NCBI RefSeq assembly: GCF_003590095.1
Contig: NC_039483.1
Coordinates: 16,616,001 to 16,680,000 of the forward strand
Direction: 5' to 3'
DNA length: 64,000 bases
Origin: Trichoplusia ni
Lineage: Eukaryota > Arthropoda > Insecta > Lepidoptera > Noctuidae
Shown piece by piece: positions 47,272 through 57,628 of this stretch. How positions within the stretch are numbered: position 1 is the first letter of the stretch; each line of letters begins with the position of its first letter. A model generated the notes under the pieces. The model did not search any database. It worked only from the letters and a program-made list of their open reading frames with translations, and was not told the origin of the DNA. The position numbers and the translations under genes were made by a program.

Positions 47272-48644
47272 CATTTTACATACATCTATAATAATTAAAA
47301 TTGATGATAACTAGTTGAAATCAAATTAAATTATTATTACTTAAAATAGGATATATAATGAGCACGTTTCCATGTCTTTTTGAAAATCTAAGACTACAAT
47401 GAGAAAGAATGTCAAAAAAACTCATCGCAAATAAAATTATAAGACATTCATTAATTCACAAAAACTTCATTAACTTGCAACTGATTACAGACCCCATCGA
47501 CACAAACAATAAAGGAAGTATAAAAACTTAAATCGTTATGAAAACTATTTGAGTTACGTCATCCAGTCGAATCGTGCTTCAAGCAAAGCGCTTGTTTCAG
47601 CGCACAACGTATATAGTCTCAATAAAACTTTATACAGCGAACTTCATAGAAACAACAATTAGAAAGCCAACAAACAACCGACATTTACTTTGAAAGTAAG
47701 AACATTTAATATATCAAGTGTTTAAAACATCTTGATTAAACCCCGAATTGTAGTGAATTACAAGATACGTGTGAATCTTTGGAGTTTAGAGATGGGATGG
47801 GAATACGTGTCGAGGAATTTCGACGTATTAATATTGCTGAAGCCTACGGTTATACCGATGCTACGGTCCGTAGCATAATACAGTTAGTATGTATTAAAGG
47901 ACCTGCCCGTAGACCAAGATGCTTTCCGATTTGTTTTTAGCATTTCTAATAATTATACATATGTCTTTCAAGGATCGGACAATGTTTTTATACACACAGT
48001 ATATTGTGAAACGTTATTAAAACTTTGTTTTGCTTCACATCCTCGGTTTAGGAATGTCGGTTTTTTCTAAACGTAAAAAAAAACAAGTTATTATGTTTCT
48101 CAAAGTTCTCATCGAGCACTGTGTTTGATTGACCACAAGTCATCCAATTATGATCTTAATTAATTGAATTGACAATAAATTGCTTATAATGGTCAATCTT
48201 CCAGAATCCAAGGCTTTGTATAAACGATATCTAATAAATAAAACATATTTCATATGTATATTATAATGCCTTCAATTTTGCTTTTAAATTGCATCTTGGT
48301 ATCCCAGGTATTCCTTAAAACCATAAGTTTTTGTTCGATCAAACGTCACTTCTCATCTTTCGTCCTACACCTCGGCCTCTCCCGATCCAATTACTGCCCC
48401 CCACTATCTCTCGCCCACAAACACCCACACGTCATTCTAAACAAACTAGTTAAAGTGGAGCATTTATTTAATTAGTAAATTGCGTTCGAAGTTGGGATCA
48501 AAGCAGTTTGGTGTTTTATTTGTGATGCCACTAAGATAATGCAGATAAGACGTGCTTTGTTTATTACTGTTGGTTTCTATGAGAGAGGAATTTAGTTTAT
48601 TGCTAGAATCGTTTTTGAATATTTAAGTGCTTTGAACGAACTCC

Positions 48645-48770
48645 CATAGAGGTATTTACTTCTCGCATCCAGGTCCCATAGGAGCTGGATGCGAGAAGCC
48701 GAAAATCGATCTCAGTGGCGTGCACTTGGAGAGGCCTATGTCCAGCAGTGGACTTCGATAGGCTGATGAT
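48645..48770 (+). mobile_element. 126-bp RTE 3'-end insertion with 5' snap-back hairpin
   Basis: The right part encodes SQWRALGEAYVQQWTSIG* followed by TGATGATGA, the same C-terminus and tail as the RTE at 2057-3400. GAACGAACTCC flanks it (48634-48644 and 48771-48781). At the left end CTTCTCGCATCCAG (48659-48672) is the exact reverse complement of CTGGATGCGAGAAG (48685-48698), with a 12-base loop. The element's own 5' sequence has therefore been copied back in inverted orientation during insertion. Confidence 0.78.
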
Positions 48771-51700
48771 GAACGAACTCCACTGGCTAAATGTAGAGTT
48801 ACAAAAACATCTAATAAATGGGACGACGACAAAAAAGATCGTTTAATTTACAAAATGTTACTAAACTTAGGTACAATCGAAATAAAAAGTAACGAGAAAA
48901 AGCAGACAAAGATTAATTTTCAAATCTGACAACTACATTTCACCAAAGTAAGTTTGACTTATCGAAATAAATTCGATTTTATCACTTCGAATCTATACAC
49001 AACCGAGCAAATAAGTGATCGCAGTTTGATGTGAAGGGAATATAGAAGGCTGTCCATCGCCTTTACGACGCCCAGGGGAGTACATAACTCGGTTATTTTG
49101 CAGCTGAGCCTACAGCCGCGGCCCGCGACGACTTGACCTCTACAAACTTTGTTTTTTACAAAGATAATTGAGTTAAGCGAAATTACATTTGTTTTTGATA
49201 ATCCTTAAAGCGATTTAAGTTCAAAAGTCGTTAAGTAATGTTTTGGATTTGTGGAAACTACTACTGATTGTGTTGTGAATCTGAAAACAAAAAAATACAC
49301 TTGCAATAATAGTTGGTTGGTTTCAATTAATTTCATTTTTTGTACATTTAACTTTAAAAAAAAAAAAAAAAGATAACTTATAAGAATGTTATTAATCGTT
49401 ATGATAAAAGGAGAAATTGTTAAAGCTTTTATCGAAAAATAGGCTCAAGTAATTTTAAATTGAAGTCCCAAAATAACTAGCCTTCTACTTCTTCTCGATT
49501 GTAAATTACGATACAATAACATTGTAATCTCGAAATGTATAATTCAAAGACAAAACAAATTGGCATTACATTATTCAAACAATAAATAACTTTACTTATA
49601 AGGAATGAGAAGTAATACAATTTGTGAATCCTTAGCATATCAAAGAATACAATAATTAAGCAAATTCTCCAGAACATTTTAAGTGATGCGTACCAAGATT
49701 TGTTTCCGAAATATCTTAGCGTATCATTTACATACATTTTTGTGTCGACCCAAAGTTATCCTCATGCTTGGTTTATATAGATGAAAAATCCGTATTTGGG
49801 CTAAGGATAATGTATGTACGTATGTAAGTGTTTTATAGAAATGCGTGGAATTTATGGACCGTATACGATAGGGGCATTATTTAGGCAGCCAGTATTTCTC
49901 TCGGTGATATTTTTGGGAGAATACGTATCGGTGCGACCAGAAATGGCGTTGCGGACTATCGTTTCTCTGTTACAGTTTTCCAGGTAACTTTTGGCTTGTA
50001 GGAAACGTTGGACCGTGAACGTTAAAACGTTTGTTGTCAGGTTTAACCAGCCATACGTTTTTCTAAACGGTTCAGGTGATTTTGTTTTTTTTTTTTGAAT
50101 TCGAAAGCAGGTTGTTAAATTTATTATGATCATGGGTCTTGAATTTTTGCAAAGCAGCTTTGAGTCTTCAATTTATAGGTAGCACTGAAAAACAAAAATT
50201 ATCAAAATATCACTTTATCTCGTTGATAATTCTCTATTAAAAAATAATATTTTACAGTTTTGTGTTATCTCGATACCTTACTTGTACAATAAGGATTGGT
50301 GGCTGATAGTCTGGCAATGTGCATTATTAATTCATAAATATCAATCGTAACATCATCATATCCCCTCGAAAATATTATGAGTATCGGAAAAAATCTTGTC
50401 AATACCTATAAAGATAGCCAGAAGTGGACTGGTCACGTGAGTGTCAAGAATTTATAAATATTAACGATGCCGTTCCATCGCGCCCCTCGGGAATGGCAAA
50501 ACGCCGGCCAAGATTCTTATAATGTAGGTCAAAGTATGTCTCGAGAAGAGAGAAGTAATATTGTTTACTTGCCAATATGTAAATAGTCTTGCCTTCCTCT
50601 AAAAAATATGAATTTATTTCTATGAGTATCACATGCTGGTTTTACATGGCACTCATTAAGTTACTAAAACAGTTGAGGCACTGATGAAATATAACCGTAT
50701 GTGAATAGCCAACTGAAATATAAAAGAAAAATACTGTTCTTCTAAATACATACCTACAGATTATTTTACGTTACTAAGACAGAAAGTTAAAATTTAAATA
50801 CAATATATATTGAGGGTCGATCTCTTAATAACAAGATGTCTCAAGAATACAATTTCTGAGGACAAATTCAAAAGTTCTTACGTTGAGTTTTCGTAATATT
50901 TGTTTGATTCTTGTCTATCTCTTTAGCTATAGTACCAACATATCCCGTTATCTTCACAAACTTTGATGTAGGTATAAGACAGCTCACTCCAGTGATTCCA
51001 TCTAAAGATTCTGGGCTCAGTACATTATTGTCTTTGTTTGCTTTAACATAAATCTATGTGGCGTTAGTAATCTCTTTTTCTCGTACCCTTGGGTTTCTGC
51101 GAGATTTTTTCTTATTTATATTCGAAGATGATCTTGGATTTTGAAAGATGTAAGCTACTTGTGTTTATGTTATGATTGGTAGTATTTACTATAGTAGTAT
51201 GATAGTTGTATGTAATCATGTTAGTTATGGCTGATATTTTTGTTTATTCATGGTTGAACTCCCTGATTGTGATAAATGCTGGCTGGAAACACTAGCCTCA
51301 ACCATTATACCAGTTTAATAGAGATAGCTGTCAATATTCTATCCATAATTTGTATTTCACCTTTATCCACTTTAAAAATAAACTTCCTAAGAAAAGCTTA
51401 AAATAGAAGCATTATTCATGAAAATGTAAACGAATGCCCCATTACATAATCAGGTTTGTAAAAACATATTATCATAAAGTTTAATAAATACATCTAAGGA
51501 AGAACACCGCGAGTGCCACGACCCAAGTTGACAGAAAAACTTGATAATAGAATTTTGGAATTTCAAAACAAAGAACAAAAAAAAACAGAGAAAAACTTTT
51601 AAAATTGTACCGACAGAGTCTTCCGCTTTTGTGTTGACGAAAAATTTTCGCTGGGTCGTAGAAGTTTGGCGAACATATTGAAACTGGCGAAGATTCCATG

Positions 51701-51979
51701 CATACCTTTTATAGAATTATTTTGAATGCCGACAACTAACTTTTACATTTGTACTTTTGCAGATGTTTTAAGCATGGACCTTTATTTAATTTTGGAATGA
51801 GCAAATGAAGTGGCTATTATTGTTACGCTTTGAGTAAGTTCTTATATTAAATTTTTGTTGTTACTAAAGTTGTTTTTTTTTAATTTGTTCCTTACAGTAA
51901 TGGTTTCTTAGGTTTACGCGAATGTTAGACATTGAAATGAAACTACTTCTACGGATTTTTTCGCGGTTTAATTTTAGAT

Positions 51980-52066
51980 TTTAGTTCCCGACGTTTCGAA
52001 ACCTTTGCAGGTATCATGGTCACGGGCAGACTGAGATGGCGTTCGTCGTGACAGAAGATGTTGCTC
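51980..52066. repeat. GTTCCCGACGTTTCGAAACC-type lepidopteran repeat
   Basis: TTAGTTCCCGACGTTTCGAA, ACCTTTGCAGGTATCATGGT and CACGGGCAGACTGAGATGGC match a sequence I recall from many lepidopteran assemblies. Boundaries are uncertain. Confidence 0.5.
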
Positions 52067-54148
52067 GTTCTACCTTCATATTTTAATTAATTATTTGTGG
52101 TCCGACCTACGCACTCACTGTGTCTTGATGTCTTCATTTCAACTAACAGTAATTTAAAAACAAACTTTATTGTGTTTTGAGTAATATGGTTGAAAAAATA
52201 ATTATAATAGGTAACGTCCTTACCAAGTCTTGAACCAAAAGCTTTGTGTTTACCGTTAAACGAATTTGCAGTAATCGAATAAATCACACTTGGCAGTATT
52301 GGCGAAATCCAAACTAAAGAGAAATTTCCACGATAACTCACCCCGTTTTAGTATTCCGTGCAGTTTTTGGCACAACACTAGCCATGCCTTAATTGCCAAG
52401 CTAATCAATAACACTGTTCAAGTGTTCATTCTAATCGGATTATCATTTTGTATCTTTTTACTACAAAGCTTGTTGTTCAGCTGCTAAGCTTATTACCAGA
52501 ATCTCATTTTTCACGAAGGATATTTATCATAGCCATTTTTTTAACTAGATATCTTAACTTTTTCCAATGACCTGATTAAGACAAAAACAGACTTACCAAT
52601 AATTTAGTCGAAATTCTACAATCCTTGTCCACGTAAGTCCTGTAAGAATGCACTAAAGTCATCAAGCCATAGAACCCATATTACATGCTCGACGATACCC
52701 TCGTCAAACCAAATAATATAAAACTAATCAACCTGTAACTCTTAATACTTACCATACTTCGGAAAGCATTGAACCTTGCGCAATAAATTCCCAGCCATTT
52801 GTCGATATACTCTTGGTAAAACCAGTACCATCCCCACGAGAAGATTAATCGACCGTGAGAAAAATGAAAGAACGATGTTACCTTACGAACGTGTCGCCAT
52901 TTATTATGCGAGTGTTCCATTATTATGTGGTACACAGGGGCTGGTAGGATGACCAGCAAATGCATTTCAAGATCAAGGAAATATTACTGAGGCTGTGAGA
53001 ATGAAAATATGGAAAAGGTGTTTTTGTTTTTTTTTGGAAAGGGAATTTACAAGGGAATCGTTTATAGACTTTGGGAAGGCCTTTACTCATCCGCGGCAAA
53101 TCCGTGGGATAGATAAAATAGACAATATTTCAGTGACTCTAAGATTATTCTGAAAAACGAATGACTAAATTTTAATAGACTGAAAAGTAAACGATAACAA
53201 TTGAGAAAATAATTGAAACGAACATAATATTTATTTATTTAGTTCACCAACTTGACACTATCTTTACAGGTTATTATCACCTAATGCGACATATAAATCT
53301 AAATGTGGTATATCATGAACCTACCTAAGGTAGGAGAAAAACTTTCTCATATAACACCAAATCCGAATTCATTAGAAACAGCAAACGATTCCGAACACTT
53401 CATTAGCCACAGCTAATAGCGTATAAAGCGCATCTAGAGTTAACGAACGGCTATACACTGGCCGCTTTGCAGCGCTGCAGCGATTTAATATAGACGTTCA
53501 TCGAAGTAACTTTGATATTAGTTCGCACTTACAGTCGCTAATAAATGACGACGGAAACTATCAAGTATCGTAAGTACAATAACTTTCATGAATATCCTTA
53601 GACTTCGAGTTTGATAGTATTTGTCAGCTGAAAATTTCATGGTGAGAGCTTAGAACGTTATTTTTAAAACGAGTGTGTATCTTTGGTTGCTTTGATTACT
53701 TGAATGTCTATAGAACTCCGATAGTTGAGGAATTCAAGAATAACTCTGTGTGTGTGTGATTAGGAGTAATACAAAAAAATGGTACATTATAATTGTGTTT
53801 TTTTTTATCCAGTAGAAGTATATTAAAAATGGGCATAATATTGAAGATAAATCCATTATTAACTATTAAATAATTTTAATCCGTACAGCTATATCATAAA
53901 TTTTATTTTAGCATACATAAAACGGTTCGTATTTTATGTCTGCTAAAACAATAGCCTAATAAAGATTTTTCATTAAATATTAAAGGCTTTAGATATTCTC
54001 AAGCCGTGTGTCCCACATATAAAATGCTCGTCCCTAGCCCGAGAACAAAAGGTCGATGTAAATTCACACTAATATTCTTTGTGTTTATCTTTGTTACCAC
54101 TACCTAACTGTTATTGCAAGTATAATTTATATTGAAGCCGATGTCTTT

Positions 54149-55148
54149 NNNNNNNNNNNNNNNNNNNNNNNNNNNNNNNNNNNNNNNNNNNNNNNNNNNN
54201 NNNNNNNNNNNNNNNNNNNNNNNNNNNNNNNNNNNNNNNNNNNNNNNNNNNNNNNNNNNNNNNNNNNNNNNNNNNNNNNNNNNNNNNNNNNNNNNNNNNN
54301 NNNNNNNNNNNNNNNNNNNNNNNNNNNNNNNNNNNNNNNNNNNNNNNNNNNNNNNNNNNNNNNNNNNNNNNNNNNNNNNNNNNNNNNNNNNNNNNNNNNN
54401 NNNNNNNNNNNNNNNNNNNNNNNNNNNNNNNNNNNNNNNNNNNNNNNNNNNNNNNNNNNNNNNNNNNNNNNNNNNNNNNNNNNNNNNNNNNNNNNNNNNN
54501 NNNNNNNNNNNNNNNNNNNNNNNNNNNNNNNNNNNNNNNNNNNNNNNNNNNNNNNNNNNNNNNNNNNNNNNNNNNNNNNNNNNNNNNNNNNNNNNNNNNN
54601 NNNNNNNNNNNNNNNNNNNNNNNNNNNNNNNNNNNNNNNNNNNNNNNNNNNNNNNNNNNNNNNNNNNNNNNNNNNNNNNNNNNNNNNNNNNNNNNNNNNN
54701 NNNNNNNNNNNNNNNNNNNNNNNNNNNNNNNNNNNNNNNNNNNNNNNNNNNNNNNNNNNNNNNNNNNNNNNNNNNNNNNNNNNNNNNNNNNNNNNNNNNN
54801 NNNNNNNNNNNNNNNNNNNNNNNNNNNNNNNNNNNNNNNNNNNNNNNNNNNNNNNNNNNNNNNNNNNNNNNNNNNNNNNNNNNNNNNNNNNNNNNNNNNN
54901 NNNNNNNNNNNNNNNNNNNNNNNNNNNNNNNNNNNNNNNNNNNNNNNNNNNNNNNNNNNNNNNNNNNNNNNNNNNNNNNNNNNNNNNNNNNNNNNNNNNN
55001 NNNNNNNNNNNNNNNNNNNNNNNNNNNNNNNNNNNNNNNNNNNNNNNNNNNNNNNNNNNNNNNNNNNNNNNNNNNNNNNNNNNNNNNNNNNNNNNNNNNN
55101 NNNNNNNNNNNNNNNNNNNNNNNNNNNNNNNNNNNNNNNNNNNNNNNN
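54149..55148. other. Assembly gap, exactly 1000 N
   Basis: The run of N is exactly 1000 bases, a round number that usually marks a scaffold join of unknown size. Open frames across it are artefacts. The contig to its right begins only 2 bp before the piggyBac TTAA. Confidence 0.98.
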
Positions 55149-55154
55149 ATTTAA

Positions 55155-55167
55155 CCCTAGAAAGATA
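55155..55167 (+). repeat. piggyBac 5' terminal inverted repeat (13 bp)
   Basis: CCCTAGAAAGATA directly follows the TTAA target. The transposase nicks at this junction and excises precisely, restoring one TTAA. Confidence 0.95.
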
Positions 55168-55170
55168 GTC

Positions 55171-55189
55171 TGCGTAAAATTGACGCATG
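55171..55189 (+). repeat. piggyBac 5' internal 19-bp repeat
   Basis: TGCGTAAAATTGACGCATG, three bases inside the 5' terminal repeat, is the exact reverse complement of 57565-57583. It belongs to the transposase-binding end. Part of its core (TGACGCATG) recurs at 55344-55352. Confidence 0.93.
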
Positions 55190-55482
55190 CATTCTTGAAA
55201 TATTGCTCTCTCTTTCTAAATAGCGCGAATCCGTCGCTGTGCGTTTAGGACATCTCAGTCGCCGCTTGGAGCTCCCGTGAGGCGTGCTTGTCAATGCGGT
55301 AAGTGTCACTGATTTTGAACTATAACGACCGCGTGAGTCAAAATGACGCATGATTATCTTTTACGTGACTTTTAAGATTTAACTCATACGATAATTATAT
55401 TGTTATTTCATGTTCTACTTACGTGATAACTTATTATATATATATTTTCTTGTTATAGATATCGTGACTAATATATAATAAA
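55190..55482 (+). promoter_or_regulatory. piggyBac 5' region with transposase promoter
   Basis: This interval separates the 5' internal repeat from the transposase ATG. In piggyBac it is known to hold the promoter and sequences needed for efficient movement. Just before the start is an AT-rich TTATTATATATATATTTTC. The 16-mer ACGCATGATTATCTTT at 55346-55361 is repeated directly at 57579-57594 across the 3' internal repeat. The minus-strand open frame here is incidental. Confidence 0.7.
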
Positions 55483-57267
55483 ATGGGTAGTTCTTTAGAC
55501 GATGAGCATATCCTCTCTGCTCTTCTGCAAAGCGATGACGAGCTTGTTGGTGAGGATTCTGACAGTGAAATATCAGATCACGTAAGTGAAGATGACGTCC
55601 AGAGCGATACAGAAGAAGCGTTTATAGATGAGGTACATGAAGTGCAGCCAACGTCAAGCGGTAGTGAAATATTAGACGAACAAAATGTTATTGAACAACC
55701 AGGTTCTTCATTGGCTTCTAACAAAATCTTGACCTTGCCACAGAGGACTATTAGAGGTAAGAATAAACATTGTTGGTCAACTTCAAAGTCCACGAGGCGT
55801 AGCCGAGTCTCTGCACTGAACATTGTCAGATCTCAAAGAGGTCCGACGCGTATGTGCCGCAATATATATGACCCACTTTTATGCTTCAAACTATTTTTTA
55901 CTGATGAGATAATTTCGGAAATTGTAAAATGGACAAATGCTGAGATATCATTGAAACGTCGGGAATCTATGACAGGTGCTACATTTCGTGACACGAATGA
56001 AGATGAAATCTATGCTTTCTTTGGTATTCTGGTAATGACAGCAGTGAGAAAAGATAACCACATGTCCACAGATGACCTCTTTGATCGATCTTTGTCAATG
56101 GTGTACGTCTCTGTAATGAGTCGTGATCGTTTTGATTTTTTGATACGATGTCTTAGAATGGATGACAAAAGTATACGGCCCACACTTCGAGAAAACGATG
56201 TATTTACTCCTGTTAGAAAAATATGGGATCTCTTTATCCATCAGTGCATACAAAATTACACTCCAGGGGCTCATTTGACCATAGATGAACAGTTACTTGG
56301 TTTTAGAGGACGGTGTCCGTTTAGGATGTATATCCCAAACAAGCCAAGTAAGTATGGAATAAAAATCCTCATGATGTGTGACAGTGGTACAAAGTATATG
56401 ATAAATGGAATGCCTTATTTGGGAAGAGGAACACAGACCAACGGAGTACCACTCGGTGAATACTACGTGAAGGAGTTATCAAAGCCTGTGCACGGTAGTT
56501 GTCGTAATATTACGTGTGACAATTGGTTCACCTCAATCCCTTTGGCAAAAAACTTACTACAAGAACCGTATAAGTTAACCATTGTGGGAACCGTGCGATC
56601 AAACAAACGCGAGATACCGGAAGTACTGAAAAACAGTCGCTCCAGGCCAGTGGGAACATCGATGTTTTGTTTTGACGGACCCCTTACTCTCGTCTCATAT
56701 AAACCGAAGCCAGCTAAGATGGTATACTTATTATCATCTTGTGATGAGGATGCTTCTATCAACGAAAGTACCGGTAAACCGCAAATGGTTATGTATTATA
56801 ATCAAACTAAAGGCGGAGTGGACACGCTAGACCAAATGTGTTCTGTGATGACCTGCAGTAGGAAGACGAATAGGTGGCCTATGGCATTATTGTACGGAAT
56901 GATAAACATTGCCTGCATAAATTCTTTTATTATATACAGCCATAATGTCAGTAGCAAGGGAGAAAAGGTTCAAAGTCGCAAAAAATTTATGAGAAACCTT
57001 TACATGAGCCTGACGTCATCGTTTATGCGTAAGCGTTTAGAAGCTCCTACTTTGAAGAGATATTTGCGCGATAATATCTCTAATATTTTGCCAAATGAAG
57101 TGCCTGGTACATCAGATGACAGTACTGAAGAGCCAGTAACGAAAAAACGTACTTACTGTACTTACTGCCCCTCTAAAATAAGGCGAAAGGCAAATGCATC
57201 GTGCAAAAAATGCAAAAAAGTTATTTGTCGAGAGCATAATATTGATATGTGCCAAAGTTGTTTCTGA
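55483..57267 (+). CDS. piggyBac transposase (594 aa), intact
   Basis: This cut-and-paste transposase excises the element through hairpin intermediates and inserts it at TTAA, without DNA synthesis. The length of 594 residues equals the family reference. The start ATG is preceded by AAA and opens the only long frame. An acidic, Asp/Glu/Ser-rich N-terminal region covers about residues 6-60. The catalytic DDD triad is visible as TIDEQLLGF (Asp268, codon 56284), CDNWFTS (Asp346, codon 56518) and KGGVDTLDQM (Asp447, codon 56821, with Asp450 close by). The C-terminal cysteine-rich domain (about 553-594) has CTYC, CKKC, CREH and CQSC zinc ligands, and KKRTY just before it belongs to the nuclear-localisation region. 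No stop or frameshift is present. From memory it differs from the Trichoplusia ni protein at only about two positions (residues near 80 and 550). That number needs an alignment. The overlapping minus-strand frames are shadows. Confidence 0.97.
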   Translation: MGSSLDDEHILSALLQSDDELVGEDSDSEISDHVSEDDVQSDTEEAFIDEVHEVQPTSSGSEILDEQNVIEQPGSSLASNKILTLPQRTIRGKNKHCWSTSKSTRRSRVSALNIVRSQRGPTRMCRNIYDPLLCFKLFFTDEIISEIVKWTNAEISLKRRESMTGATFRDTNEDEIYAFFGILVMTAVRKDNHMSTDDLFDRSLSMVYVSVMSRDRFDFLIRCLRMDDKSIRPTLRENDVFTPVRKIWDLFIHQCIQNYTPGAHLTIDEQLLGFRGRCPFRMYIPNKPSKYGIKILMMCDSGTKYMINGMPYLGRGTQTNGVPLGEYYVKELSKPVHGSCRNITCDNWFTSIPLAKNLLQEPYKLTIVGTVRSNKREIPEVLKNSRSRPVGTSMFCFDGPLTLVSYKPKPAKMVYLLSSCDEDASINESTGKPQMVMYYNQTKGGVDTLDQMCSVMTCSRKTNRWPMALLYGMINIACINSFIIYSHNVSSKGEKVQSRKKFMRNLYMSLTSSFMRKRLEAPTLKRYLRDNISNILPNEVPGTSDDSTEEPVTKKRTYCTYCPSKIRRKANASCKKCKKVICREHNIDMCQSCF

Positions 57268-57438
57268 CTGACTAATAAGTATAATTTGTTTCTATTATGT
57301 ATAAGTTAAGCTAATTACTTATTTTATAATACAACATGACTGTTTTTAAAGTACAAAATAAGTTTATTTTTGTAAAAGAGAGAAATGTTTAAAAGTTTTG
57401 TTACTTTATAGAAGAAATTTTGAGTTTTTGTTTTTTTT

Positions 57439-57444
57439 AATAAA
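57439..57444 (+). terminator. Polyadenylation signal AATAAA of the piggyBac gene
   Basis: AATAAA lies about 170 bases after the transposase stop, in an AT-rich 3' region with further overlapping AATAAA copies. Which one is used cannot be told. Confidence 0.5.
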
Positions 57445-57564
57445 TAAATAAACATAAATAAATAGTTTGTTGAATTTATTATTAGTATGTAAGTGTAAAT
57501 ATAATAAAACTTAATATCTATTCAAATTAATAAATAAAACCTCGATATACAGACCGATAAAACA

Positions 57565-57583
57565 CATGCGTCAATTTTACGCA
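57565..57583 (-). repeat. piggyBac 3' internal 19-bp repeat
   Basis: CATGCGTCAATTTTACGCA is the exact reverse complement of 55171-55189. It is separated from the 3' terminal repeat by 31 bases (57584-57614). Confidence 0.93.
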
Positions 57584-57614
57584 TGATTATCTTTAACGTA
57601 CGTCACAATATGAT

Positions 57615-57628
57615 TATCTTTTCTAGGG
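57615..57628 (-). repeat. piggyBac 3' terminal inverted repeat with one extra base
   Basis: TATCTTTTCTAGGG is 14 bases, whereas the 5' terminal repeat predicts the 13-base TATCTTTCTAGGG. One T is added in the run. The flanking contig shows many single-base run-length errors, so this may be a sequencing artefact and not a true mutation of the transposase end. Confidence 0.85.

Larger units (their letters stand above)
45984..54148. other. Noncoding stretch up to the scaffold gap
   Basis: This is single-copy within the window. It contains two very short RTE insertions and two moth-type repeats (listed separately). GC-richer unexplained patches are 46655-46745 and 49050-49140. The latter has an acceptor-like TTATTTTGCAG followed by about 20 open codons, but no donor and no homology, so I do not call an exon. 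I see no gene. Confidence 0.5.

Noticed and set aside
54127..55188. Two long open frames, one on each strand, covering the gap
   Set aside because: They consist almost entirely of N-derived unknown residues and are artefacts of the 1000-N gap.
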